Shown here: positions 1 through 6,703 of the stretch, in pieces
How the letters are laid out: every line of letters starts with the position of its first letter
Numbering within the stretch: position 1 is the stretch's first letter
From: Thiotrichaceae bacterium
Lineage (GTDB): Bacteria; Pseudomonadota; Gammaproteobacteria; Thiotrichales; Thiotrichaceae
Length of the DNA: 7,801 nt
Assembly (NCBI GenBank): GCA_027024625.1
Contig: JALVRY010000010.1
Location: 1 to 7,801, forward strand
Direction: 5' to 3'
Notes under the pieces: generated by a model
Database searches by the model: none
Told to the model about the DNA's origin: nothing
Seen by the model: only the letters and a program-made list of their open reading frames with translations
Program-made: the position numbers and the translations under genes

Positions 1-361
1 CCTCTAACAGCACCTCATCAATTGGAAAGGTAAACGTCGCATCAAAGCGATAGTGTTCTTCTAAATGAGCCAGTTGCTTTACAAATTCTTTATCATAAAA
101 CACAACCACTTTTGTATTTGGCATTCGCTCAACCATTGACATCAATGATTCTAGGCTACTGGTACGATCACGAAAATCTGACTGAAAATTAAACTCAGCG
201 ACAATCACATCAGGTGAGTTCTTTTTTAGGTACTTTAGCACCTTTCGCATCGTTGTTAAGGTGGTAACCTGATAATCTAATTGCTCATATAGTGGTGTAA
301 AATTAGGGTAGCCACCTACCTCAATAATCGAGAGTAATTGTTTCTGTGTAGCTGATGTCAT
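1..361 (-). CDS. CheY-like pseudo-receiver protein, 3' end cut by window edge
   Basis: An uninterrupted frame runs leftward from an ATG at 361 to the window edge, giving 120 residues with no stop. I do not recognise a named family, but the layout fits a response-regulator receiver fold. A first strand lies near residues 9-15 (LLSIIEV). A third-strand segment PDVIVAEF lies at 50-57, a hydrophobic fourth strand VVVFYD at 85-90, and a fifth strand ending FTFPID at 110-115. In a true receiver the segment at 50-56 would end in the phospho-accepting Asp; here Glu56 is in that place. The acidic pair after strand one is reduced to Glu14, and the Lys before the conserved Pro113 is Phe. I infer a receiver-like domain that is not phosphorylated normally. 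The start is the first ATG and has no strong ribosome binding site, so Met38 is a less likely alternative. The length suggests either a stand-alone domain ending just outside the window or the start of a longer protein. It diverges from nadK. Confidence 0.6.
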   Translation of the reverse strand, partial: MTSATQKQLLSIIEVGGYPNFTPLYEQLDYQVTTLTTMRKVLKYLKKNSPDVIVAEFNFQSDFRDRTSSLESLMSMVERMPNTKVVVFYDKEFVKQLAHLEEHYRFDATFTFPIDEVLLE

Positions 362-380
362 AGTATCGTTACATATTTTT

Positions 381-388
381 AGAGAAGG
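381..388 (+). promoter_or_regulatory. Ribosome binding site of nadK, in a 35-bp divergent spacer
   Basis: AGAGAAGG lies 8 bases before the GTG at 397 and supports that non-ATG start. The whole spacer between the two divergent genes is only 362-396 and is AT-rich. No clear -35/-10 pair fits inside it in either direction, so the promoters probably overlap the start of one or both genes. Confidence 0.65.
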
Positions 389-396
389 CTAGTACA

Positions 397-1263
397 GTGG
401 CACAGTTTAAAACAATTGGCATACTTGCGAAACAGAGTGATGATCAAATCGAGCTAGCGTTATTAAGTTTGTATGATTTTTTGATCAAACAAGATTTACA
501 AGTCATGGTTGATTTTAATGCTGCTCGCTTTTTAAATATTCCTGCCAGTAACCATGAGGAGCTTGCCAAGCATATTGATTTAGCCATTGTGATTGGTGGT
601 GATGGTACATTGCTTGGTGCTGGACGACTATTCTCTAGTTATGATGTACCTATTGTCGGTGTTAATTTAGGACGCTTGGGCTTTCTTGTCGATGTATCTC
701 CTGATGAGATGACTACTCTACTCACTCAAGTGCTGGCGGGAAATTACATAGAAGAATCCCGCTTTGTACTGACTGCAAATGTCTTCCGTGATGATGTTAA
801 AATCGGCTTTGGCGATGCAGTTAATGATATTGTGCTGCATGTGCGAAACGAAATCCGCATGATTGAATTCACTACACATATCAACAAAACCTTTGTGAAT
901 ACTCAGCGAGCCGACGGGATCGTTATATCAACACCCACAGGCTCTACCGCTTATTCTCTCTCTGGTGGTGGCCCTATTTTACACCCTGAGCTAGAAGCCA
1001 TCGTGCTTGTACCCATTTGTCCGCACACATTAAATAATCGTCCAATCGTGGTAAATAGCAAAGATACCATTGAAATTTCCTTGTGCAAGCAGCGTAACAC
1101 CGACGCTCGTGTATCATTTGACGGACAATCAAACATCAATTTAGAGCCGGGTGATCGCATTATTATTAACCGTAAAAAACATTGTTTACGGCTATTGCAC
1201 CCCCAAAATTACGACTACTACCACATATTACGAGCTAAATTACGCTGGAGCGTACAGCCCTAA
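397..1263 (+). CDS. nadK: NAD kinase
   Basis: ATP-dependent NAD kinase phosphorylates the 2'-hydroxyl of the adenosine ribose of NAD to make NADP in the cytoplasm; it is the essential source of NADP. The 288-residue product is close to the usual bacterial length (about 290). Family landmarks occur in order. The nucleotide-binding GGDGT is at 67-71, inside IVIGGDGTLLGAGR. NLGRLGFL is at 90-97. The short Asn-Glu/Asp motif appears as ND at 143-144. The glycine-rich segment runs from ADGIVISTPTGSTAYS at 172-187 into SGGGPILHP. VPICPHTLNNRP is at 205-216 and FDGQ at 241-244. The C-terminus (LHPQNYDYY followed by KLRW) matches the normal family ending, so the gene is complete. The start is GTG, chosen because the protein then begins at the first strand and a Shine-Dalgarno sequence sits 8 bases upstream. 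recJ follows 34 bases downstream on the same strand and may be co-transcribed. Confidence 0.97.
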   Translation: MAQFKTIGILAKQSDDQIELALLSLYDFLIKQDLQVMVDFNAARFLNIPASNHEELAKHIDLAIVIGGDGTLLGAGRLFSSYDVPIVGVNLGRLGFLVDVSPDEMTTLLTQVLAGNYIEESRFVLTANVFRDDVKIGFGDAVNDIVLHVRNEIRMIEFTTHINKTFVNTQRADGIVISTPTGSTAYSLSGGGPILHPELEAIVLVPICPHTLNNRPIVVNSKDTIEISLCKQRNTDARVSFDGQSNINLEPGDRIIINRKKHCLRLLHPQNYDYYHILRAKLRWSVQP

Positions 1264-1297
1264 ATTAGCCACTTACTCTCCCAACAAGACATTAAAT

Positions 1298-3019
1298 ATG
1301 CAACTAAAACGTAGACCTCTCACTGGTAAAATTACAGAAAATAATTCTACCTTTCATCCACTGATCCAACGTATTTTTGCAGCAAGAGGCATTGATTCTG
1401 ACGATGAACTTAATTGTGATTTACGTCAATTACACCCTGTTTCACGGCTATTAAACGTAGAAAAAGCCGCTATCTTGATTGCTGAGCATATCGAAAAAAA
1501 TAATAATATTTTAGTAATAGGTGATTTCGATGCAGACGGTGCAACCTCCACAGCCGTTCTTGTGCGGGCATTAAAGCTTATGGGACATCAGCAAGTTGAT
1601 TTTCTTGTACCTAACCGTTTTGAGTTTGGCTATGGCTTAACGCCTGAGATAGTCGAGGAAGCTAGCCGTTTTAATCCGCATTTAATTATCACCGTAGACA
1701 ATGGCATATCAAGTATCGCTGGTGTTGACGCAGTCAAAAGCAAAGGTTGGGATGTGCTGATTACAGATCATCACTTACCTAGCCATGAACTACCCAAGGC
1801 GGATGTCATTGTTAATCCTAATCAGCCTAAAGATAGCTTTCCTTCAAAAAACTTAGCGGGCGTAGGTGTCACTTTTTATGTGATGTTAGCCTTAAAGAAA
1901 GCTTTGCAGGAGCGACAATGGTTTAGCATTCAAAAAATTCAAGCACCAAACCTTATTGCCTTATTGGATTTAGTTGCACTTGGTACAGTGGCAGATGTTG
2001 TTCCACTGGATAAGAATAATCGTATTTTAGTTGAGCAAGGTCTACGCAATATTCGAGCAGGAAAAGCCTGTGCAGGCGTGAATGCCTTATTTCAGGTTGC
2101 AGGAAAAAATCCACAAAGAGCGATTGCCAGTGATTTAAGTTTTGGCTGTGCCCCTCGTTTAAATGCGGCAGGACGCTTAGATGATATGTCTGTTGGGATT
2201 GAGTGCTTATTAGTCGATGATCATTATACTGCGATGGATTTAGCAACCGTATTGGACGATTACAATCGTGACCGCCGTGAGATCGAAGCGGAAATGAAAG
2301 AAGAGGCAATGGATATTTTAGAAGAATTAGATATTGCCGAAGACCAAAATGTACCTCCTATCTTTTGCTTATACAATGACAATTGGCATCAGGGTGTTAT
2401 TGGTATCATTGCCTCACGCATCAAAGAGCAATTTAATCGACCTGCTATTATTTTTGCACCCGCAGACAATAATGAAATCAAAGGTTCTGCTCGTTCAATT
2501 AGAGGCTTGCACATTCGTGATATTTTAGATGAACTTGCCTCATCCAAGCCTGAGTTACTGAGTAAATTTGGCGGACATGCGATGGCTGCAGGCATGAGTT
2601 TACAGGCGAATCAACTCGATGCATTCACCGATGGCATCACTGAAGTTGTATTATCACATTGCACCGACGAAACTTTTACCGAAGTATTACACAGCGACGG
2701 TGAATTAAATGCTGAAGACTTTAACTTATCCATTGCCGAACAAATCCGCACCGCAGCCCCTTGGGGGCAACACTTTCCAGAGCCTTTATTCGATGGCAGT
2801 TTTGAAATATTGCAAAGGCAAGTTTTAAAAGAAAAACACCTCAAGTTAATCCTCAAACCAGAAGGCAGTAACAAGGGCAATATTTCTGCTATTGCTTTTA
2901 ATACTGACGTTGATAATTGGCCAAGCACAGGAGAACACGTAGATTTATTATATCAGCTTGATGTCAATGAATTTCGAGCTAGCCTCACGCCACAGATGAT
3001 TATCCGAAAACTATTGTAA
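1298..3019 (+). CDS. recJ: Single-stranded-DNA-specific 5'-3' exonuclease RecJ
   Basis: RecJ degrades single-stranded DNA 5' to 3' in RecF-pathway recombination, base-excision repair and mismatch repair, using Mn2+/Mg2+. From the ATG at 1298 the protein is 573 residues, near the E. coli length of 577. The DHH-phosphoesterase motifs are intact: GDFDADGATS at 75-84, VDNG at 133-136, TDHH at 156-159 and ALGTVADVVPL at 227-237. The DHHA1 part follows with GSARS near 396-400 and KFGGHAMAAG at 423-432. The region from about 465 onward (GELNAEDF, then PWGQHFPEPLFDG) is the usual C-terminal OB-fold. The open frame extends upstream to 1151 inside nadK, but those 49 codons lack RecJ-like sequence, while MQLKRRPL from 1298 matches the family N-terminus. 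The ribosome binding site is weak. The 34-base gap suggests an operon with nadK, but coupling is not visible. Confidence 0.95.
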   Translation: MQLKRRPLTGKITENNSTFHPLIQRIFAARGIDSDDELNCDLRQLHPVSRLLNVEKAAILIAEHIEKNNNILVIGDFDADGATSTAVLVRALKLMGHQQVDFLVPNRFEFGYGLTPEIVEEASRFNPHLIITVDNGISSIAGVDAVKSKGWDVLITDHHLPSHELPKADVIVNPNQPKDSFPSKNLAGVGVTFYVMLALKKALQERQWFSIQKIQAPNLIALLDLVALGTVADVVPLDKNNRILVEQGLRNIRAGKACAGVNALFQVAGKNPQRAIASDLSFGCAPRLNAAGRLDDMSVGIECLLVDDHYTAMDLATVLDDYNRDRREIEAEMKEEAMDILEELDIAEDQNVPPIFCLYNDNWHQGVIGIIASRIKEQFNRPAIIFAPADNNEIKGSARSIRGLHIRDILDELASSKPELLSKFGGHAMAAGMSLQANQLDAFTDGITEVVLSHCTDETFTEVLHSDGELNAEDFNLSIAEQIRTAAPWGQHFPEPLFDGSFEILQRQVLKEKHLKLILKPEGSNKGNISAIAFNTDVDNWPSTGEHVDLLYQLDVNEFRASLTPQMIIRKLL

Positions 3020-3025
3020 GTTTTC
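3006..3025 (+). terminator. Weak hairpin over the recJ stop codon, possible terminator
   Basis: GAAAACT (3006-3012) and AGTTTTC (3019-3025) form a perfect 7-bp stem with a 6-base loop, and the TAA stop lies across the loop and second arm. The stem is AT-rich and no further T-run follows, so termination here would be inefficient. It may equally be chance in AT-rich sequence. Further on, 3055-3060 and 3068-3073 form another short A/T stem, also unconvincing. Confidence 0.25.
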
Positions 3026-3114
3026 TAAACAATATGGGCATAAATTAAGCTATTGAAAAATAATTAGTTTTTCTTGAGCCAGTTTTTTAAATTTTTCCGC
3101 TTTACAAGATAACA

Positions 3115-3132
3115 GCAAGACAAGTTGTCTGC
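3115..3132. promoter_or_regulatory. Small perfect dyad upstream of the RTX-like gene, candidate operator
   Basis: AGACAA (3118-3123), a central G, and TTGTCT (3125-3130) form a perfect inverted repeat. GC at 3115-3116 and GC at 3131-3132 extend it if the A at 3117 is bulged. It lies 40-60 bases before the start codon at 3173, where a regulator could bind. No convincing -35/-10 pair could be placed around it, so its role is inferred from position and symmetry only. The rest of the 3020-3172 spacer is AT-rich and holds nothing else I can name. Confidence 0.3.
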
Positions 3133-3159
3133 GTTAAATCATTACTACTACTAAGTTAA

Positions 3160-3165
3160 AGAGGA
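3160..3165 (+). promoter_or_regulatory. Ribosome binding site of the RTX-like gene
   Basis: AGAGGA sits 7 bases before the ATG at 3173 and fits strong initiation. It supports a start that gives an intact signal peptide. Confidence 0.7.
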
Positions 3166-3172
3166 AATCATC

Positions 3173-3727
3173 ATGTTTAAGAAAACACTACTTACATCCG
3201 TTCTAGCAATCAGCGCATTAGTTGGAATTTCTGAAGCCGTAAATGCCGCCCAAACGAATAATCGTCCACATTTCGCTCCCCGCAAATGTCATGGTCATTT
3301 AATTACTATTTGGGGTTCAGCAGGCAATGACAATATTGTAGGAACAAATGGACGCGATGTTATATGGGCAGGTGCAGGCAATGATACGGTTAGCGGCCTT
3401 GCAGGAAATGACATCATCTGTTCTGGTTTAGGCCGTGATAATATTCGTGGCGGTTCGGGCAACGACATTATCTATGGCGGCCCAGGTAACGATACGATAC
3501 GCGGTGGAAATGGCAGAGATACAGTTTATGGTGGCTGGGGCAGAGATACGATTTATGGCGGAAACGGAAATGACCACCTAAACGGCAATGAAGATGCTGA
3601 CTCTCTTTTTGGCGGCAACGGCCGTGACACATTAAAAGGTGGAATGGGACCTGATACCTTAAATGGAGGCAATGGCGTTGATACTTGTAATGGTGGTTTA
3701 GGTATTAATACATTTACAAGCTGCTAA
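3173..3727 (+). CDS. Sec-exported small RTX-type calcium-binding repeat protein
   Basis: The 184-residue product starts with a classic signal peptide: MFKK, a hydrophobic core TLLTSVLAISALVGI, then a probable signal peptidase I site VNA/AQ after residue 25. After about 20 linker residues the chain is 15 consecutive nonapeptides (residues 48-182) of the pattern GGxGxDxIx, with no insertion or deletion. This is the hemolysin-type repeat, which folds into a parallel beta roll binding Ca2+ between turns. Repeat 11 (GNEDADSLF) and repeat 15 (GGLGINTFT) are degenerate. The four cysteines (39, 83, 172 and 184) sit at the edges and suggest disulfide caps after export. That arrangement resembles small exported RTX proteins known to me mainly from actinobacteria. 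No catalytic domain is present, and no type I secretion genes are nearby, so export is probably by Sec to the periplasm or outside. The function is unknown; calcium binding is inferred from the repeats. It is a single-gene unit, convergent with spoVR. Confidence 0.85.
   Translation: MFKKTLLTSVLAISALVGISEAVNAAQTNNRPHFAPRKCHGHLITIWGSAGNDNIVGTNGRDVIWAGAGNDTVSGLAGNDIICSGLGRDNIRGGSGNDIIYGGPGNDTIRGGNGRDTVYGGWGRDTIYGGNGNDHLNGNEDADSLFGGNGRDTLKGGMGPDTLNGGNGVDTCNGGLGINTFTSC
3314..3718 (+). repeat. 15 in-frame 27-base coding repeats (RTX nonapeptides)
   Basis: The DNA encodes 15 nonapeptide units of 27 bases each, all in phase (405 bases). The units are conserved mainly in the Gly and Asp codons and have diverged at the nucleotide level, so this is an old protein repeat rather than a recent tandem duplication. 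Typical units are GGSGNDIIY, GGPGNDTIR and GGNGRDTVY at residues 93-119. Confidence 0.9.
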
Positions 3728-3737
3728 ATCATTATTG

Positions 3738-3778
3738 GTATTGTATTTCCTCTTCACTGACATGAGGAAATACAATAC
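3738..3778. terminator. Perfect 15-bp hairpin between convergent genes
   Basis: GTATTGTATTTCCTC (3738-3752) is exactly complementary to GAGGAAATACAATAC (3764-3778) across an 11-base loop. It begins 10 bases after the RTX-like stop codon and lies about 50 bases past the stop of spoVR on the other strand. It is therefore well placed to end or protect both transcripts. It lacks a T-run on either side, so it is not a textbook intrinsic terminator; 3'-end stabilisation or factor-assisted termination is equally possible. The rest of the 3728-3830 spacer is unremarkable. Confidence 0.6.
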
Positions 3779-3830
3779 TCAAATCTGAAAATAAAACAAG
3801 CGATCGCATTCTTTTCTAACCACACTTCAC

Positions 3831-5333
3831 TCATTCCCGACAGCTTTCAGTCTCCACTACATAACCTTCCTGCAAAGATTCTAAATGAACATCATATCCC
3901 CATAAGCGATGTACATGCTTTAGCACTTCTTTAGTATCTTGATTTAGGGGTTTACGGTTATTTTGATAGTGCCGTAAGGTCAATGAGCGATCACCTTGCA
4001 AATTAACTTTATAGACTTGAATATCTGGTTCTTTTTGGCTGAGGTTATATTGTTGCGATAGTTGTTCTCGCACTTCTTGATAGCCTGCTTCATCATGTAT
4101 TGCGATAACATCAATTTCGGCTTTTCTATCATCATCCTCTAAGCAGAAAAACTTAAAATCACGCATCACAGTAGGGGATAAAAACTGCATCATGAAACTT
4201 TCATCTCTAAAGTTATGCATTGCTTCATGCATGGTTTCTAACCAATTAGAACCCGCAATTTCTGGTAACCAGCGTTTGTCTTCAGCCGTTGGATTTTCAC
4301 AAACACGACGTATATCGCGCATCATGGCAAAACCAAGAGCATAGGGGTTGATACCTGAATAATAAGGGCTATCAAAATCAGGCTGGGCAACAACATTGGT
4401 GTGTGAACTTAGAAATTCGAGAATAAAGCCATCATTAACCAAGCCCTGATCATGCATTTCATTCAAAATAGTGTAATGCCAAAAAGTTGCCCACCCTTCA
4501 TTCATGACTTGTGTTTGGCGTTGTGGGTAAAAATATTGTGCCATTTTTCTCACAATTCTTACGATTTCACGCTGCCAGTTTTCGAGGTTAGGGGCATTTT
4601 TTTCGATGAAGTACAATAGATTTTCTTGTGGGTCTTGTGGGTAGTGTTTTTCATCCTGATCTTCTAGCGGCTCTATTTTAGGAAGCGTTCGCCAAAGGTC
4701 ATTAATATGTTGCTGGATATATTTTTCTCGCTCTTCTAAGCGGTGTTTTTCTTCACTAGCTGAAATAGGCGCAGGTCGCTTGTAACGATCAACACCGTAG
4801 TTCATAAGGGCATGACAGGAATCAAGAACACTTTCAACTTCACTGACACCATATTTCTCTTCACATTTAGCAATATAATCCCGAGAAAAAACTAAGTAAT
4901 CGATAATAGCTTCTGCGTCCGTCCATTCTCGAAACAAATAATTACCTTTGAAAAAGGAGTTATGTCCATAGCAGGCATGAGCAATGACTAATGCCTGCAT
5001 CGTCATATTATTTTCCTCCATCAAATAAGCGATGCAGGGGTTGGAGTTAATAACTATTTCATAGGCCAAGCCCATTCGCCCACGCTGATAGTTTTGCTCA
5101 GTATTTAGATAACTTTTACCATAAGACCAATGGTGATAACCGACTGGCATTCCTACTGAGGCATAAGCATCCATCATTTGATCTGATCGAATAACTTCAA
5201 TTTGATTAGGGTAAGTATCTAGCTGAAATTTATCCTGTGCTATGCGAGAAATTTCATTATCATAAATTTCTAATAGCTCAAATGTCCATTCAGAGCTAGT
5301 TGATAGCGGTCTACGTTTCATTAGAGCACTCAT
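3831..5333 (-). CDS. SpoVR family protein (YcgB-like)
   Basis: The 500-residue product matches the SpoVR/YcgB family from end to end; E. coli YcgB is about 510 residues. Conserved landmarks are [10 protein letters not shown] at 39-48, the segment [18 protein letters not shown] at 91-108, [10 protein letters not shown] at 119-128, [18 protein letters not shown] at 170-187, [10 protein letters not shown] at 278-287, [12 protein letters not shown] at 326-337 and [11 protein letters not shown] at 472-482. SpoVR was named for a Bacillus spore-cortex defect, but the family is widespread in non-sporulating proteobacteria and its biochemistry is not settled. The invariant His, Cys and Glu in the 119-128 and 278-287 motifs could bind a metal; that is inference. 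Its ATG at 5333 overlaps the yeaH stop in ATGA, so it is probably the last gene of prkA-yeaH-spoVR and translationally coupled. Only a weak AGG lies upstream; Met5 is an alternative start. Confidence 0.95.
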   Translation of the reverse strand: MSALMKRRPLSTSSEWTFELLEIYDNEISRIAQDKFQLDTYPNQIEVIRSDQMMDAYASVGMPVGYHHWSYGKSYLNTEQNYQRGRMGLAYEIVINSNPCIAYLMEENNMTMQALVIAHACYGHNSFFKGNYLFREWTDAEAIIDYLVFSRDYIAKCEEKYGVSEVESVLDSCHALMNYGVDRYKRPAPISASEEKHRLEEREKYIQQHINDLWRTLPKIEPLEDQDEKHYPQDPQENLLYFIEKNAPNLENWQREIVRIVRKMAQYFYPQRQTQVMNEGWATFWHYTILNEMHDQGLVNDGFILEFLSSHTNVVAQPDFDSPYYSGINPYALGFAMMRDIRRVCENPTAEDKRWLPEIAGSNWLETMHEAMHNFRDESFMMQFLSPTVMRDFKFFCLEDDDRKAEIDVIAIHDEAGYQEVREQLSQQYNLSQKEPDIQVYKVNLQGDRSLTLRHYQNNRKPLNQDTKEVLKHVHRLWGYDVHLESLQEGYVVETESCRE

Positions 5334-6607
5334 ACTGTTTGCCTATGGAAAAGTTCACGGAATACAGGGTAGATTTCAGAGTTATTTTTCACTTGGCTCA
5401 TGGCAAAGCTATCTGAAAAGTCTTTTTGTAATGATTGATATAAGTGCCAGAGGCTTTGCACATCACGCCCGCCGATTTCAACATAGGTAAAATATTGCAC
5501 AAGTGGCAGTAATGACTGGCTCATCACTTGGTGGCACTTTTCAATATCACCCTGCCAGTTGTCACCATCTGAGGCTTGTGCTCCATAAATATTCCATTGA
5601 TTGTGTGGATAGCGTTCTTCAATAATCTCATGCATTAGCCTCAAGGCACTAGATACCACTGTTCCACCCGTTTCTCGTGAGTAGAAAAAGGTTTCTTCAT
5701 CCACCTCCATTGCTGAGGTGTGATGACGAATAAAGACCACTTCTATTTTTTTATATTGACGTTGCAGAAAGAGATATAGCAAGAAGAAGAAGCGTTTAGC
5801 TGTATCTTTAATCTCTTGAGTCATTGATCCTGATACATCCATAATGCAAAACATTACGGCTTTAGGCGATGGCTGGGGAACTTTGACGGTGAGGTTATAT
5901 TTTAGGTCATAATCGTCAATAAAGGGGATAGCATTAATTCGACGAGTGAGGGCTTCAATTTCTTCTTCTATCGCTTGTTTTTCTAATTGCTCCACCTTAC
6001 TTAATGGCTCGACAAAACCAAGGAGTTGCTCTCTTAGTTCACGACGGCGACGACGTTTTTTTGCTCCCAAGGCAATTTTTCGTCCATGAGCACTGCGTAA
6101 TGAGCGAACAATATTCAATTGATTAGGGTTACCAACCTCACTAAATCCTGCTCGCCGATAGCTGAAAGAGTCACTATCCATTAATTGCCGTTTAACCATA
6201 TTCGGCAACTCAAGGTCTTCAAACATGAACTCTAAAAATTCACTTTGTGAAATCTGAAAGGCAAATTCATCCATGCCTTCACCCGTGTTCGATGCATCGC
6301 CTTCACCTGAACCACCGCCACTTCCTTCACCTTCAGGACGTGGAATTTTATCACCTGCAACAAACTCTTTATTACCAACATGAACAATATCTCGTTTTCC
6401 TCCTTTGCCGTGACCAAAGCTAGGCTCAGAAATATCTTTCTTGGGAATGGTAATATTTTCACCACGCTCCATATCGGTAATGCCTCGCTCTGCTACGGCA
6501 TCTGACACAGATTTGCGTATTTGTTTTTTATATCGCTCAAGAAATCGCTGTCGGTTAACCGTGCTTTTATTTTTACTATTCAATCGACGATCAATAATAT
6601 AAGCCAT
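5330..6607 (-). CDS. yeaH: UPF0229 protein YeaH, von Willebrand factor A-like
   Basis: The 425-residue product matches YeaH (about 427 residues in E. coli) along its length. The N-terminus has the family start [19 protein letters not shown], then DISEPSF at 58-64. A flexible Gly/Ser/Glu-rich linker spans about 92-104, and a basic stretch KKRRRRR lies at 183-189. A VWA-like domain begins near 250. Its metal-ion-dependent adhesion site is visible as DVSGS at 257-261, Thr316 in TGGT and Asp347 in SDGDN. The chain ends with the conserved [12 protein letters not shown] proteins often partner AAA+ ATPases, and here the upstream gene is the AAA+ protein PrkA, so a PrkA-YeaH complex is a fair inference. 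In E. coli, yeaG-yeaH are co-transcribed and linked to survival under sustained nitrogen starvation. The start at 6607 has a strong ribosome binding site. The gene overlaps spoVR by four bases. Confidence 0.96.
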   Translation of the reverse strand: MAYIIDRRLNSKNKSTVNRQRFLERYKKQIRKSVSDAVAERGITDMERGENITIPKKDISEPSFGHGKGGKRDIVHVGNKEFVAGDKIPRPEGEGSGGGSGEGDASNTGEGMDEFAFQISQSEFLEFMFEDLELPNMVKRQLMDSDSFSYRRAGFSEVGNPNQLNIVRSLRSAHGRKIALGAKKRRRRRELREQLLGFVEPLSKVEQLEKQAIEEEIEALTRRINAIPFIDDYDLKYNLTVKVPQPSPKAVMFCIMDVSGSMTQEIKDTAKRFFFLLYLFLQRQYKKIEVVFIRHHTSAMEVDEETFFYSRETGGTVVSSALRLMHEIIEERYPHNQWNIYGAQASDGDNWQGDIEKCHQVMSQSLLPLVQYFTYVEIGGRDVQSLWHLYQSLQKDFSDSFAMSQVKNNSEIYPVFRELFHRQTV

Positions 6608-6617
6608 GCTTATTTAT

Positions 6618-6625
6618 CTCCTTTT
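6618..6625 (-). promoter_or_regulatory. Strong ribosome binding site of yeaH
   Basis: On the minus strand AAAAGGAG ends 10 bases before the yeaH ATG. It lies directly against the 3' arm of the stem described for the prkA-yeaH spacer, so folding there could change its access to ribosomes. Confidence 0.75.
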
Positions 6626-6703
6626 GATTTCACCGTGGAGTTGCTACTAGCTCACATGAAATACAATGTAATGTGAGCTACGAATGATAATGGTGAAAAA
6701 TCA
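6625..6703 (-). promoter_or_regulatory. Two-tier hairpin filling the prkA-yeaH spacer
   Basis: Two nested inverted repeats fill most of the 93-base spacer. The inner one is a perfect 10-bp stem: TAGCTCACAT (6648-6657) against ATGTGAGCTA (6671-6680), with a 13-base loop. The outer one pairs TTTCACC (6628-6634) with GGTGAAA (6692-6698). It can extend through TGA (6625-6627) and TCA (6701-6703, the prkA stop codon) if two bases bulge. In the minus-strand transcript the structure starts at the prkA stop and ends against the yeaH Shine-Dalgarno sequence. No T-run follows, so it is unlikely to be a plain terminator. It may act in RNA processing, differential stability, or control of yeaH translation; this is inferred from the pairing. 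Confidence 0.5.

Noticed and set aside
951..1160. Antisense frame within nadK, and similar opposite-strand frames within recJ, yeaH and prkA
   Set aside because: They lie wholly inside strongly conserved genes, show no recognisable protein features, and are expected by chance.
3053..3139. Possible sigma-70 promoter elements (TTGAAA, TTGAGC, TTTACA, TTAAAT) before the RTX-like gene
   Set aside because: No pair has 16-18 base spacing with an acceptable partner; the AT-rich sequence gives many half-matches.
3141..3153. Short TAC/ACT trinucleotide run, a possible phase-variable repeat
   Set aside because: It has fewer than five units, too short to support slippage-based switching.
3314..3718. 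Regular 27-base periodicity that might suggest a CRISPR or satellite array
   Set aside because: It is continuous coding sequence with RTX nonapeptides, no spacers, and poor nucleotide identity between units.
3800..3807. Palindrome GCGATCGC, the HIP1 octamer abundant in many cyanobacteria
   Set aside because: It occurs only once as far as I can see, and all the genes look gammaproteobacterial. One copy of an 8-mer is not evidence of HIP1 enrichment.
6652..6678. TCACAT and ATGTGA half-sites that resemble a CRP operator
   Set aside because: CRP sites read TGTGA-N6-TCACA. Here the half-sites are in the opposite order with a 13-base gap, and they lie between two co-directional genes.
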